The position numbers and the translations under genes are program-made. A stretch of 64,000 nucleotides of DNA from GW2011-AR15 sp964428335 (GTDB lineage Archaea; Nanobdellota; Nanobdellia; Woesearchaeales; GW2011-AR15), in NCBI GenBank assembly GCA_964428335.1, contig CAYRXW010000010.1, positions 1 to 64,000 of the forward strand, written 5' to 3'. Position 1 is the first letter of the stretch; each line of letters begins with the position of its first letter. The notes under the pieces were generated by a model. It searched no databases. It was not told where the DNA came from and saw nothing but the letters and a program-made list of their open reading frames with translations. This document shows positions 1 to 9,209 of this stretch, piece by piece.

Positions 1-185
1 ATTTTTTCCTTTTTTTTTCTATTTTTTTTAAAAAACTTAAAAACCAAATCTTAAATCTAATATGTCTTGTCTATTTTAATGTGGAAAGACAGTGGATTTT
101 CCGAATAAAAACATGAAATCTTGATTTATTTTTCTTCTTTTTTACACCTTACTTGTAACAAAAATATAGACGATAAAAAAATAGA

Positions 186-341
186 TTTATATATATGTTA
201 TTACTTTCTTTTGAAAACATAATATAACTACTACATAATAATAAAAGGGGTGTAGTAACCGAGTTTAAGGGGTTAATAGAACAATCATATTACGCCGAGT
301 TCTAAAAGGGGTGCAGTTTAGTTACACGGAGGACTAGAAAA
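186..341 (+). promoter_or_regulatory. TATA box and long structured leader of the first surface-protein gene
   Basis: A TATA element TTTATATATAT lies at 186-196, so transcription should start near 220 and leave a leader of about 120 nt, long for a genome where many genes look leaderless. The leader has AAAAGGGGTGTAGT (243-256) and the near copy AAAAGGGGTGCAGT (304-317), each preceded by a CCGAGTT block (259-265 and 296-302). A clean Shine-Dalgarno GGAGG sits at 328-332, nine nt before the ATG. Bases 1-185 are A/T-rich homopolymer runs in which I see no gene. Confidence 0.6.
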
Positions 342-1409
342 ATGAAAAAAGTACTTACATTAGTACTGGCATTAATATTAATGCTGCAGTCAGTGCTGGC
401 AGTAGGCGTTGGCGGAGACATTGGTGTCATAATAACACCAGAGAAGTTTGCGCCAAGAGTTTACATGGATCCAAACACAAGAGTTGTTTATGATGATCCA
501 GTTGAGCCAGGAGCAATAACACCAGGAGGAACAGAGATGTTCGAAAGAGTAAATAATTACGCTTTCGAAGGAGAATCAATCTTCTGGCAGGTAATGGTAT
601 GGGACAAGAACGGCGTTCCAGAAAAATTGAGCGATGTATTTGTAGAAGTGCACCAGGATGGGCAGGCACAAGGATACATTGAGGCAAACTGCCAGCTATC
701 AAGCAGGACAGGACTCCCTGCAGAAGAGCTATGGTATGAAGGAGAAGAAGCATTGGAATGGTACACTGAAACAATGGCATGGTATGATTGCTGGCTTACA
801 GTCGAGACACCAAGCAGCATGCACGGCCATTATACAGTCTATGCAAAAGCAGTGGACCTTGATGGATTAGTTGGAACTGCAGCAGAAGAAGAATATTGGT
901 TCTTCAATCCAGAGATTGCACTAGGGTTTGATGGTTCATTAAACTTTGGAACAGTAAGGCCAGGCGGAACATATAAGTCCTCAACATTAACAGTTGAAAA
1001 CCAGGCAGAATTCGGTTCAGGCGTCATGCTGGATATGTTCCTTGCAGGAACAGACTTTTATGATGCAACACATTCAGGTACAATGTGCCCAACAAGCAAC
1101 GTTCTGAAATTAACAAACTTCAGGTACTATGCAAGCCAGGGAGCATATAACACATGCCTAAATGCAGGAATCGATGCAGAGTGCTACGACACAATCAATT
1201 ATTATATGGATGGAGCAGGAGCACCAGCAAACAATAACTTTGCAAGGATTATAGATGGTCCTTCAACACTGCTTGGAGCATACCCACTTGGAAATATGAT
1301 GACACCAGGCGCTGAGATGAGCATAAACTTTAAACTGGCTCTTCCAGAACCATGTAATGGCGGACCTTTCACACAGGGAAGATTCATCTTCTTTGGAGAG
1401 GCAATCTAA
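342..1409 (+). CDS. Secreted surface protein of unknown function (compact paralogue of the beta-helix protein at 3112-5217)
   Basis: Exported protein, 355 aa, function not recognised. Residues 1-20 are a signal peptide (MKK, hydrophobic core, VLA end). No second membrane segment is visible, so the mature protein is released or held on the surface by other contacts. The blocks NYAFEGE (72-78) and WFFNPEIALG (186-195) and the terminal FFGEAI recur in the same order in the 3112-5217 protein; this gene is the version without the central insertion. Cysteines in the C-terminal half occur at matching places in both paralogues and may form disulfides. The ATG at 342 is fixed by GGAGG nine nt upstream. 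The long leader and good ribosome binding site suggest high expression, possibly as an envelope component (inference). Confidence 0.85.
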   Translation: MKKVLTLVLALILMLQSVLAVGVGGDIGVIITPEKFAPRVYMDPNTRVVYDDPVEPGAITPGGTEMFERVNNYAFEGESIFWQVMVWDKNGVPEKLSDVFVEVHQDGQAQGYIEANCQLSSRTGLPAEELWYEGEEALEWYTETMAWYDCWLTVETPSSMHGHYTVYAKAVDLDGLVGTAAEEEYWFFNPEIALGFDGSLNFGTVRPGGTYKSSTLTVENQAEFGSGVMLDMFLAGTDFYDATHSGTMCPTSNVLKLTNFRYYASQGAYNTCLNAGIDAECYDTINYYMDGAGAPANNNFARIIDGPSTLLGAYPLGNMMTPGAEMSINFKLALPEPCNGGPFTQGRFIFFGEAI

Positions 1410-1509
1410 GCATAAAAAATTTATTTATTTTTTTTCTTACTTTTTATTTTGTCTATCAGGTAGAAGCATTTAAATATTAACCTAAGCAAATGAATCTAGG
1501 TGATATCAT

Positions 1510-2970
1510 TTGAAAAAATCAATTCTCGTTTTATCAATATTTGTGCTTTGTAGTTTTTATGTTTTTGCAGGAGAAGATCTTCAGGATTTTAAGATTGCAG
1601 TTGAGGAGAGCGCACCAGTGAAAGATGTTTTGCTCGCAACAGATATTACAACCAGGTTAACGGCTGAAGGATATGAGTTTCCTGTTGGCATAGTGCAAAT
1701 GTTTAATGAAATAGATTCTTCAGAACTGGATGACAAAGTGATTCTTGCTATTAATAATGGGGCAGCAGTAATAATCGTTGGTGAATCAGTTTCTACAGAT
1801 TACGTGAAATTTAGCACTGAAATTGAAGATATATTAGAGGAATTAAATATAGAATACAAAACCATTGTAAATAAAGAGCTTGATTCAGATGACTTGTCAG
1901 AATTATTTTTTGATTTTTATCCAGATAAAGAAATAGATGAAGAAGCTTTAAACAGCCTTGAGATTGTAAGCGTAAGTTTTGAACCTGGCTTATTCTTATT
2001 GAATACGTATGAAAAGCCGACTGTAATAGTAAAGAACAATGATAATACAGATTATTTAGGCACTTTCTATATAAAGTATGATGGCGGAAAGGAAAATGTA
2101 GGTGGTGTAAATGTCAATGGTATAAAATCAGGAGAAGAAAAAAAAATAATTGCAAATATTATTACTATTCATGGCAATCTAGAAAACATAGAATTTAGCA
2201 TAGGCTATGCTGGCAATTTTTATGATTCATACGTTGAAGATATTATAATTAATGATGCAAACTGCGTTGATACAGATAATAGCCTTCCAAATACCCCAAG
2301 CGATCAGTCCCATTTTATAAAAGGGACATCTTCAGATGGACAGGATATTTATTATGACTCGTGCACAAATTTTCCACAGATGGGCTCATTAAAGGAATAT
2401 GAATGCAGTGATGAAGGGAAATTAATAGGCAATGAATATTATTGTGAAAATGGATGCAACGACGGGATGTGCATCATTAAGCATGAATGCTCTTCAAATG
2501 AAGATTGCAATGATGATAATTCATGCACACTGGATTTTTGTAATGGCGTTCCAAAAAGAGAATGTGAATATACAAAAAATAATGGATGCGAGTCAGATGG
2601 AAATTGTATCCCTATTGGCACAAGGCTGGATGGGAAGTTTTGCAGCTTGGATAATATATTGATAGATTTTAAGCAAAAAGAAGAGGAGTGCAGCAATGAT
2701 TATGAATGCGAATCAACTAATTGTTACAATTCAATATGTAAGCCCATTTGCAGTGGTTGCCTGAATTCTGATAATGTATGCTTGCCATATGGGTCAAGAA
2801 TAGAGACTAATTATTGCGGATTGAATGGTATTTTCTATATGCAAAAAATAGAAGAAGAGGAGTGCAGCAATAGTTTTGAATGCAAATCAGGCGTTTGTGT
2901 GAATGATGAATGTGTAAGCCAAGGCCTTATTCAAAAAGTTCTAACTTGGTTTAAGAGTTTGTTTAGTTGA
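1510..2970 (+). CDS. Secreted cysteine-rich protein, unknown function
   Basis: Exported protein of 486 aa starting at TTG 1510, chosen because AGGTGA at 1498-1503 is well spaced and a TATA-like ATTTAAATATT lies at 1468-1478. Residues 1-20 are a signal peptide (MKKSILVLSIFVLCSFYVFA). Residues 30-250 are mixed alpha/beta with few cysteines. From about residue 255 the chain is cysteine-rich, with modules such as CSSNEDCNDDNSCTLDFC and repeated EECSN-x-x-ECxS-x-x-C units that resemble the small disulfide repeats of the giant protein at 9206-17013. It ends in a short amphipathic stretch (VLTWFKSLF). No catalytic motif was recognised. It lies between two paralogous surface genes but has its own promoter. 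Confidence 0.8.
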   Translation: MKKSILVLSIFVLCSFYVFAGEDLQDFKIAVEESAPVKDVLLATDITTRLTAEGYEFPVGIVQMFNEIDSSELDDKVILAINNGAAVIIVGESVSTDYVKFSTEIEDILEELNIEYKTIVNKELDSDDLSELFFDFYPDKEIDEEALNSLEIVSVSFEPGLFLLNTYEKPTVIVKNNDNTDYLGTFYIKYDGGKENVGGVNVNGIKSGEEKKIIANIITIHGNLENIEFSIGYAGNFYDSYVEDIIINDANCVDTDNSLPNTPSDQSHFIKGTSSDGQDIYYDSCTNFPQMGSLKEYECSDEGKLIGNEYYCENGCNDGMCIIKHECSSNEDCNDDNSCTLDFCNGVPKRECEYTKNNGCESDGNCIPIGTRLDGKFCSLDNILIDFKQKEEECSNDYECESTNCYNSICKPICSGCLNSDNVCLPYGSRIETNYCGLNGIFYMQKIEEEECSNSFECKSGVCVNDECVSQGLIQKVLTWFKSLFS

Positions 2971-3111
2971 ATTTTTCTTTTTTTCTTACTTTTTTTAGAC
3001 GAAATTAATTCATAACCACTCAGTTACTAATTTGACACCATTTTATAATAGTTACAATCAAAACTTATTTAAACTGTTTTCACAAAATAGTCTTAAAAAG
3101 AGGTGGGTGTT

Positions 3112-5217
3112 ATGAAAAAGTTAGTCTTAGCTTTGTTTTTATTAGTGTTAATCCAGAATGCTTATGCACCAGGTGTTGGCATAGGTACTGGAGTAGGAGT
3201 TGATGTGGATGAATCAGCTCCCTTGGTCTGGATGGATCCAAATCACAGGGTTGTGCTTGATGACCCAACTTCACCTGGGGCAATAACAGGACCTGGTGAA
3301 GTGCTGCTTGAAAGGATAAACAATTATGCTTTCGAAGGAGAGCAGGTTTTATGGAAAGTTGTAGGGTACCATAAAAACGGAAAAAACGAGATTGATGAAG
3401 TTAATGTTGTAATATATAATGACACAGTTAACAGGACAGAGGTTTCATGCGTTGAGATTACAGGTCAATGCCTTGGAAATCCATCAGCCAATTCATGCAA
3501 CAACTTTGATTTTGAAACATGTGAAATTGCAAGCGGTTGCAGCACTGGTTGTGATTATGTGATAACAAGCCCTGCAGACATACAGGATGTTATAGATTTA
3601 GCACCAATAAACAGTATCATATGCATTGACAGCGGGAATTACTTAGGCCCTCTTACAATAAATAAGCCTCTAACCATTAAGGGAGTGCATGATGCGACAG
3701 GAATAGATGCAGCAGTATTATCATTGGTATCAGGAGATTCAGTGATTGAAGTATCTTCAGATAATGTAACTATAGAAGGCCTCCAGATTGATGGGAATGG
3801 ATATGTAGGACCGTTTGAATTTGCAGGAATAATAGTAAATACTGACATATCAAATGCAAACCTGAAAAATATTGTGATTAAAAATAATTGGCTAAAAGAT
3901 CTATCTGTAGCACCTGGCTTTTCAGCAAAAGGAATACACCTTCAGACTGAACAGTCAGATCCATATAAAATATCTAATGTATTGATAGAAAATAACCTGA
4001 TTGAAAATATAAAAGGGAGTAACGAAGGAAGTTATGGGATACAGGCAAATAATGACCTGGAAAATATAACTATCCAACAGAATTTGATTAGGAATATTAC
4101 AAGCGGAGCATGGGGAGGAGGGATAAACGTCGGTTGTCATCCAAATAAACCTGTTATCCAGGATGTCTATATTTACAGAAACAGCCTTTCAAATTCAACC
4201 AATCCTTTTGTTGCCTCAATGTACGTTGATAACTGCGGCAGGGGAAATGAGGTTATGCTGGAAGAAAATAATATTTATGGCACAGTTGCAAATCTTAATC
4301 TGACAACAGCTATGGATGCAGAAAACAATTATTGGGGTACACTTAATGCAACAAAGATTGCAGCAAGGGTTTCACCAAATGTAGATTTCAATCCATTTGC
4401 AAATTCAGCATTTGCAATCGATGGTGTAAGCGAGCCGTTCATGTGCCTTTACACACCAGGAACATGCGAGCAGTTTTCAAGCAACAATTCATGCAGTCTT
4501 GCAGGATGCGACTGGTTTGGTCCGCAGTCATATGTTGATATATGGGACGGCGTAAACCATCTGACAGAATTTGATCCTGTTACAATGAACTGGTATCAGT
4601 GCATATTCACAGTTGAGCCGGGTAATCTGATGCATGGAGAATATTATGTCAAAGCAGAAGCTATTGCAAATGGGTTTAGAAGTGAATCAGCTGAGCATGA
4701 GCTATGGTTCTTTAACCCAGAGATTGCACTTGGATTGGATGGGGCAATTGATTTTGGAACAATTTCACCAGGGCAGACTGCAAAATCATCACCAGTCATA
4801 ATAACAAATGCAGCAGAAGCTGGTTCAGGTGTTTTGCTTGATATGTATATTGCTGGGGAAGACTTTTATTCATCAGCAAACGGTCCGACAAACTGCCCAA
4901 GCACAAACAAGCTAGCATTGGCAAACTTCAGGTATTATGGAAGCCATGGGAGCTATAACACATGCTTAAATTCAGGAGTTGATTTCGAATGCTATGATTC
5001 AATTCCTTATTTCATGAATGGCGCAGGTTCTCCATTAAATAACAATTACCAAAGGATAGTTGATAATACGCCAACACTGCTTGGAGAATATCCACTAGGG
5101 AATATTTTATCTCCTGGAGATGACTTGACTTTGCTATTCAAGTTAAGCCTTCCTGTTCCATGCAGCGGAGGCCCATTCGACGAAGGGGAAATAAGGTTCT
5201 TTGGTGAAGCAATCTAG
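3112..5217 (+). CDS. Secreted protein with a right-handed beta-helix inserted into a surface domain
   Basis: Exported protein, about 701 aa. ATG 3112 (MKKLVLALFL) is preferred over the in-frame GTG at 3103 because AGGTGG at 3101-3106 then acts as ribosome binding site. Residues 1-18 are a signal peptide. The N-terminal segment (about 30-100, containing NYAFEGE) and the C-terminal segment (about 480-701, containing WFFNPEIALG and ending FFGEAI) are homologous to the protein at 342-1409. Between them is a solenoid of short turns (NVTIEGLQIDGNG, NVLIENNLIENI, NITIQQNLIRNI, VMLEENNIYG) typical of pectate-lyase-like right-handed beta-helices, which usually bind or cleave polysaccharide. The helix is itself flanked by small Cys-rich pieces (about residues 112-145 and 440-475). 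No catalytic residues could be assigned; a carbohydrate-binding or adhesive role is inference. Confidence 0.85.
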   Translation: MKKLVLALFLLVLIQNAYAPGVGIGTGVGVDVDESAPLVWMDPNHRVVLDDPTSPGAITGPGEVLLERINNYAFEGEQVLWKVVGYHKNGKNEIDEVNVVIYNDTVNRTEVSCVEITGQCLGNPSANSCNNFDFETCEIASGCSTGCDYVITSPADIQDVIDLAPINSIICIDSGNYLGPLTINKPLTIKGVHDATGIDAAVLSLVSGDSVIEVSSDNVTIEGLQIDGNGYVGPFEFAGIIVNTDISNANLKNIVIKNNWLKDLSVAPGFSAKGIHLQTEQSDPYKISNVLIENNLIENIKGSNEGSYGIQANNDLENITIQQNLIRNITSGAWGGGINVGCHPNKPVIQDVYIYRNSLSNSTNPFVASMYVDNCGRGNEVMLEENNIYGTVANLNLTTAMDAENNYWGTLNATKIAARVSPNVDFNPFANSAFAIDGVSEPFMCLYTPGTCEQFSSNNSCSLAGCDWFGPQSYVDIWDGVNHLTEFDPVTMNWYQCIFTVEPGNLMHGEYYVKAEAIANGFRSESAEHELWFFNPEIALGLDGAIDFGTISPGQTAKSSPVIITNAAEAGSGVLLDMYIAGEDFYSSANGPTNCPSTNKLALANFRYYGSHGSYNTCLNSGVDFECYDSIPYFMNGAGSPLNNNYQRIVDNTPTLLGEYPLGNILSPGDDLTLLFKLSLPVPCSGGPFDEGEIRFFGEAI

Positions 5218-5284
5218 TTCTAATTTTTTCTTTTTTCTTTACTATAGCATAAATCATTTAAATCATTCAGATTCTTAACTAAGA

Positions 5285-5536
5285 ATGGAAGAGAAGAAGC
5301 AGGATAACTTAAATATTGCAGGTCTGATAAAAAAAACAAAAAGGTTTTTTATAGGTTTAATAGGTATGACAGTCCTGATTCTTGGTTTTTTGATGGTTGT
5401 GCTTCCCGGACCGGCAGTTATTTTTATCCCTCTTGGATTAACTATACTTGCAACAGAGTACCTTTGGGCAAGGATCTGGCTAAAAAAGCTCAACTCAAAA
5501 GTTTCAGAGATAAAGAAAAAAATTCTGAAAAAATGA
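5285..5536 (+). CDS. Small PGPGW-type membrane protein
   Basis: Integral membrane protein of 83 aa. Two hydrophobic segments (about residues 21-37 and 38-56) flank VVLPGPAVIFIPLGL followed by ATEYLWARIWL, which matches the short family annotated as putative transmembrane protein (PGPGW). Family function is unknown. N- and C-termini are lysine-rich, consistent with a cytoplasm-facing hairpin. It is the only non-secreted protein in this stretch and is followed by its own spacer, so no operon partner is evident. ATG 5285 is the first start; no strong ribosome binding site is seen, while ATCATTTAAATC at about 5252-5263 could be a TATA element about 25 nt upstream. Confidence 0.75.
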   Translation: MEEKKQDNLNIAGLIKKTKRFFIGLIGMTVLILGFLMVVLPGPAVIFIPLGLTILATEYLWARIWLKKLNSKVSEIKKKILKK

Positions 5537-5658
5537 TTTTCTACAAATTTTAAGATAGGGGTTTTATAGATTATTTATTCTAATATAGATTAAGCACTAC
5601 TTTTAAATACTAATTTAAATTCACTCTTTTAAAATAGTTATATTCGGGGGTGTATAGT

Positions 5659-6558
5659 ATGAAAAAATTGCTATTATTAATGCTACTATTATTGATGAGC
5701 GTTTCAGTAGTATCTGCTTATCAGTTGACTTGCATGACAAGAGGACAATCATTACCTACAGGGTTTACCTGTAATTTTTCAATTTGTCAGCTATGTTTGA
5801 CAGATTCTGGTTATTCAACAGCACCAAATTATTGTATGGGTCAGGAATGTGTCAATTATGTTCCGCCTGTAGCCACAAATACAACAAATACAACAAACAC
5901 GACAAACACAACAACAGGAACACCTAATCCTACAGTTCCTCCAGGCTGGGACTATGCTGAAGTCCTTTCTAGGCTTGAACAGTTGGAATCAAAAAATGTT
6001 GAGCAAGAGAACGAGATAAATGCTCTACAGTCTTTACTACAGACACTTCAAACATCAGTAAATAATCTGATGAACTTGATTTCAGGAGGAGGAAATATTG
6101 GATGTGCATATAACAATCCTTCATGTGGGCAAGGTTTAGTTTGCCAGAACAATCAATGTGTCAGTTCACAGCAGTCAGGATGCGCATATAATAACCCGGC
6201 ATGCGGTTCAGGTCTTGTTTGCGTAGAAAACCAATGCGTCCAGGATGAAAAGGTAACTTTCAGGACAAGCGTAAGCAACGGAAAGTATCAGAAAATAGAT
6301 GCTGAGATTGCAGTTGATCTGAATGGGGACGGAAACTTAGAATGCTTCAAGTATGACAGTTATTACTCAAGCTATTCATCAAGATTCCCAGTAGTGATTG
6401 CAAAGACAATGGAAAACAAGGAAGTGCACAAGTATACAACTGGTAAAATAATAGTTAGGGATTTGCAAACGAACCCAATCTATGTACCAAGCACTTGTGT
6501 AATACCTCTATCAAGCTATCCTGCAGCAGGATATGAAACCAGGGAGGTATATCAATAA
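5659..6558 (+). CDS. Secreted protein with coiled coil and two small disulfide modules
   Basis: Exported protein, about 299 aa. ATG 5659 is preferred to the in-frame GTG 5650 because GGGGGTG at 5646-5652 is then the ribosome binding site. A signal peptide (MKKLLLLMLLLLMSVSVVSA) precedes a cysteine module related to the start of the next gene: both have C-x-x-RG-x-SLP-x-G-x-x-CN and then C-x-x-CL. A Thr/Asn-rich linker and a heptad-like coiled coil (about residues 105-140, RLEQLESKNVEQENEINAL) follow, suggesting trimeric or dimeric stalk formation. Two tandem copies of CAYNNP-x-CG-x-GLVC-x-x-NQCV (nt 6109-6165 and 6178-6240) come next, then a C-terminal beta-rich domain with a Ca-loop-like DLNGDGNLEC. 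Function unknown. Confidence 0.8.
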   Translation: MKKLLLLMLLLLMSVSVVSAYQLTCMTRGQSLPTGFTCNFSICQLCLTDSGYSTAPNYCMGQECVNYVPPVATNTTNTTNTTNTTTGTPNPTVPPGWDYAEVLSRLEQLESKNVEQENEINALQSLLQTLQTSVNNLMNLISGGGNIGCAYNNPSCGQGLVCQNNQCVSSQQSGCAYNNPACGSGLVCVENQCVQDEKVTFRTSVSNGKYQKIDAEIAVDLNGDGNLECFKYDSYYSSYSSRFPVVIAKTMENKEVHKYTTGKIIVRDLQTNPIYVPSTCVIPLSSYPAAGYETREVYQ

Positions 6559-6565
6559 TTTTTTT

Positions 6566-6607
6566 AAAGCCTTTTCACACAATTTTGTGTGATTATTTTT
6601 TGGCTTT
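6566..6607 (+). terminator. Nested hairpin with T-rich tail after 5659-6558
   Basis: Outer stem AAAGCC (6566-6571) pairs with GGCTTT (6602-6607) and encloses an inner stem TCACACA (6575-6581) pairing with TGTGTGA (6586-6592). It begins eight bases after the stop codon and runs into TTTTTAAAA. It looks like a transcription terminator or 3' processing structure; archaea often terminate on T-runs alone, so the hairpin may serve RNA stability instead. Confidence 0.5.
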
Positions 6608-6739
6608 TTTAAAATTATAACAAAAGGTAAAACAATAGATTTATAATTAAACTAACATTACTTTTAAATATAGGATGCTACTTCTCAAGAAAAAATTAGT
6701 ATAATCACTATTAAGTGGTTAAATAAGAGGGTTGGAAAA

Positions 6740-8479
6740 ATGAACTTGAAACATGTATTGTTTTTGTTGTTAGCGATAATATCATTAAGTACAGTATTTG
6801 GATATGAGTGGGCATGTTATGACAGGGGGGAGTCACTCCCTTCAGGCACAGCATGCAACAGTGACTGCTGCATTGCATGTTTGAACAATGGATGGACTAC
6901 ACTTCCGCAGAACTGCAATACTAATGATCAGTGTTCCTGTGATGGTGTTACACCACCACCAATTGAACCAGCATCAGTGAATGTTATATCTCCTTTAAAC
7001 GGCCAGGTATATTATGCAAACAGGGTCACTTTGGATGTGCAGTTAAACAAAGTTGTGACAACCATAAAATACAAGATGGATTCAGGCGCAGATACAACTG
7101 TCTGTAACAACTGCCAGCAGTCAGGTCAGATTCTTGTCCCAAGCACAACACTTGCAGATGGTTCACATACGCTGGTTGTAAAAATATTTGAAGGCACAAC
7201 AATAACTTCAACAGCAACAGTTACTTTTGAGACAGACACAACAGCACCTGTTGTAATTTCAACTTTCCCAAACAATGGGGACTACGTTACAGATGACACA
7301 TTTAAGGTAACTTACACAGAGCCGCATTTGGCAGAAGTAAAGCTTTACACAAAGAAAACAGGGGATGCGTCTTACGCTGAGAAAATATTCTCATGCACAT
7401 CAGGAACAGCAAAAGAATGCACAGGAAAAGCAGATCTTTCACCATATGGGATAAACGATACTGTAGAATATTATTTCAAGGTAAAGGATAGCGGTGCAAA
7501 GGAAACAAGTTCACCAGTAAAGACAGTGACTATCAATGCAGACTTTGAGCCATGTGTTGAAAACTGGAGCTGCTCATCATGGTCCTCATGTTCAAGTTCA
7601 CAGCAGACAAGGACATGCAGTGATTTGAATGCATGCGGAACACAGGAAAATAAGCCAGCACTTACACAATCTTGTTCATCAGGTGGAAGCTCAGGAGGTT
7701 CATCAGGCGGAAGCTCAGGTGGCAGAAGCAGCGGAGGTGGCGGAGGCGGAGGTGGCGGAAGTTCATCTTCATCAAGCTCACTGACTGTTAAGGGGGTAAG
7801 TTATTCAAAGCTATGGTTTACATTAAATGCAGAAGAATACGACTTGGATATAGCAAGAGAAGGTCTGGATGTAACAAAATTTTCATTTGAATCAAAAAAC
7901 ATAAAGACAAATGTAAAGCTTCAGATTACAGCACTTGAAAAGAAACCTACAAGTCTTCCAAATCCATCAGGGGAGCTTTATCAGCACATACAGGTTGACC
8001 ACACAGGGCTTGAGAATTCAGATCTGGACGGCAGCATTACCTTTAATTTCAGGGTCAATAAGACCTGGGTTGAAAAAAATGACTTTGATCCAAAAACAAT
8101 AGTGATGCAAAGGTATTATGGAGCAAAATGGAATGAATTAAGTACAAAATTGCTAGGGGAAGATGACACTTATTATTATTACGAAGCAACATCTCCAGGA
8201 ATGAGCAATTTTGCCATAACAGCAAAAGAGCCAGAAGAAATTAAGGAAGCAGAAGTCACAGAAAACACAGAAGTTGCAAAAGAAGAAGTAGTGAAAGAAG
8301 AGACAGCAGAAACAGAAAAAAGCCAGGAAGAAGATGAAACTACAAATGAAATCACTGGGAAAGTTGCAACTGACTCAATAACAATACCTGTAGGAACTAT
8401 AAAAATAGTATTAGGAACTATAGTTTTAATTGGTCTTGTTGCAGGTCTTTTCTTTGTCTTTGAGAAGATGAAGAACTAA
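6740..8479 (+). CDS. Surface protein with Ig-like domains, TSP1-like module, PGF-pre-PGF-like domain and C-terminal anchor
   Basis: Membrane-anchored surface protein, 579 aa. Signal peptide 1-21; N-terminal Cys module shared with the preceding gene; two Ig/Fn3-like segments (about 75-165 and 167-268); a thrombospondin-type-1-like module (WSCSSWSSCSSSQQTRTC, about 274-312); a Gly/Ser linker (about 314-347); then a domain at about 349-492 matching the PGF-pre-PGF family of archaeal surface proteins (TFNFRVNKTWVEKNDFD, later SPGMSNFAITAKE). An acidic Glu/Thr stretch leads to NEITGKV (about 536-542) and a final membrane helix (about 553-573) with a lysine tail. It should sit on the outer face held by its C-terminal helix. 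Upstream GAGGGTTGG (6728-6736) is the ribosome binding site. Confidence 0.85.
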   Translation: MNLKHVLFLLLAIISLSTVFGYEWACYDRGESLPSGTACNSDCCIACLNNGWTTLPQNCNTNDQCSCDGVTPPPIEPASVNVISPLNGQVYYANRVTLDVQLNKVVTTIKYKMDSGADTTVCNNCQQSGQILVPSTTLADGSHTLVVKIFEGTTITSTATVTFETDTTAPVVISTFPNNGDYVTDDTFKVTYTEPHLAEVKLYTKKTGDASYAEKIFSCTSGTAKECTGKADLSPYGINDTVEYYFKVKDSGAKETSSPVKTVTINADFEPCVENWSCSSWSSCSSSQQTRTCSDLNACGTQENKPALTQSCSSGGSSGGSSGGSSGGRSSGGGGGGGGGSSSSSSSLTVKGVSYSKLWFTLNAEEYDLDIAREGLDVTKFSFESKNIKTNVKLQITALEKKPTSLPNPSGELYQHIQVDHTGLENSDLDGSITFNFRVNKTWVEKNDFDPKTIVMQRYYGAKWNELSTKLLGEDDTYYYYEATSPGMSNFAITAKEPEEIKEAEVTENTEVAKEEVVKEETAETEKSQEEDETTNEITGKVATDSITIPVGTIKIVLGTIVLIGLVAGLFFVFEKMKN

Positions 8480-8628
8480 TTTTTTTCTTTATTTCTATTC
8501 TTTTTTACTAGTAAAATTTAACAAAAGCTTTTTATATAACATCTTAGTTCTACTACTATTAAGTAGTTCATGATTATCAATAAGTAGTAAAAATTGCTTA
8601 AATAAAAAAAGAGGGTCGCTTTAAGCGT

Positions 8629-8650
8629 TTTTAAGCCAAAAAAAGGCTTA
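8629..8650 (+). promoter_or_regulatory. Small hairpin in the leader of 8670-9209
   Basis: TAAGCC and GGCTTA form a six-base-pair stem with an A-only loop, about 20 nt before ATG 8670. The Shine-Dalgarno GAGGGTTGG starts directly after it, and another GAGGG lies upstream at about 8611. The hairpin could modulate access to the ribosome binding site; this is inference from position only. Confidence 0.35.
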
Positions 8651-8669
8651 TTAAAGAGGGTTGGAAAAA

Positions 8670-9209
8670 ATGAATACATCAAAATTAGTACTTTCACTAT
8701 TAATTATACTGCTTAGCATAAGCTCAGTTTTTGCTTTAACTGCTTCAATGGGAAATGTCAAGATGGTCCTTTACCCTGAAGTATATCCAGGGGAAACAAC
8801 CCTAATAAATAAGTCTATTAAAGTCAATAATGTAAATGATATTGTTGTCAGAATTCTCCTTTCAACAGAAGGAAATTTTTCAAATGTAGTAAACATAATC
8901 GATGGCAATTTTACTCTTATGCCAAATGAAACAAGGGAAGCAAGGTTCCAGCTTTTGATAAGCGAGCCAGGAAGATATGACGGGAAAATTTTTGTTGCAT
9001 TTGACCCTATGGGGAACACAGTAAATGCTTCCCCGGTTGGTCTTGCATCTAATATAATTATATTTGCTAAGAATTCCACAAAGCCAGTGGAAAATGTTAC
9101 TCAGATTGAGACAGGTAATGAAAGTAACTCTTCATTATATGTACTCTTGGCCTTAGGATTAGTAGTCGCAGTGGGGGTTGGGGTATATATGATGAGGGGA
9201 AGGAAATGA
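8670..9209 (+). CDS. Type I membrane surface protein of unknown function
   Basis: Protein of about 179 aa. ATG 8670 is chosen over TTG 8661 because GAGGGTTGG (8656-8664) is the natural ribosome binding site. Residues 1-23 form a signal peptide ending VFA; the ectodomain (about 24-145) is a single beta-sandwich-like unit rich in N-x-S/T sites; residues about 152-172 form a membrane helix (LYVLLALGLVVAVGVGVYM) followed by MRGRK. The ectodomain wording (YPGETTLINKSIKVNN, MPNETREARFQLLIS, GRYDGKIFVAF) resembles archaeal CARDB/NEW3-like adhesion modules. Its stop overlaps the start of the giant gene (ATGA at 9206-9209), so the two are translationally coupled and probably act together, with this protein as a possible membrane anchor or chaperone (inference). 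Confidence 0.8.
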   Translation: MNTSKLVLSLLIILLSISSVFALTASMGNVKMVLYPEVYPGETTLINKSIKVNNVNDIVVRILLSTEGNFSNVVNIIDGNFTLMPNETREARFQLLISEPGRYDGKIFVAFDPMGNTVNASPVGLASNIIIFAKNSTKPVENVTQIETGNESNSSLYVLLALGLVVAVGVGVYMMRGRK

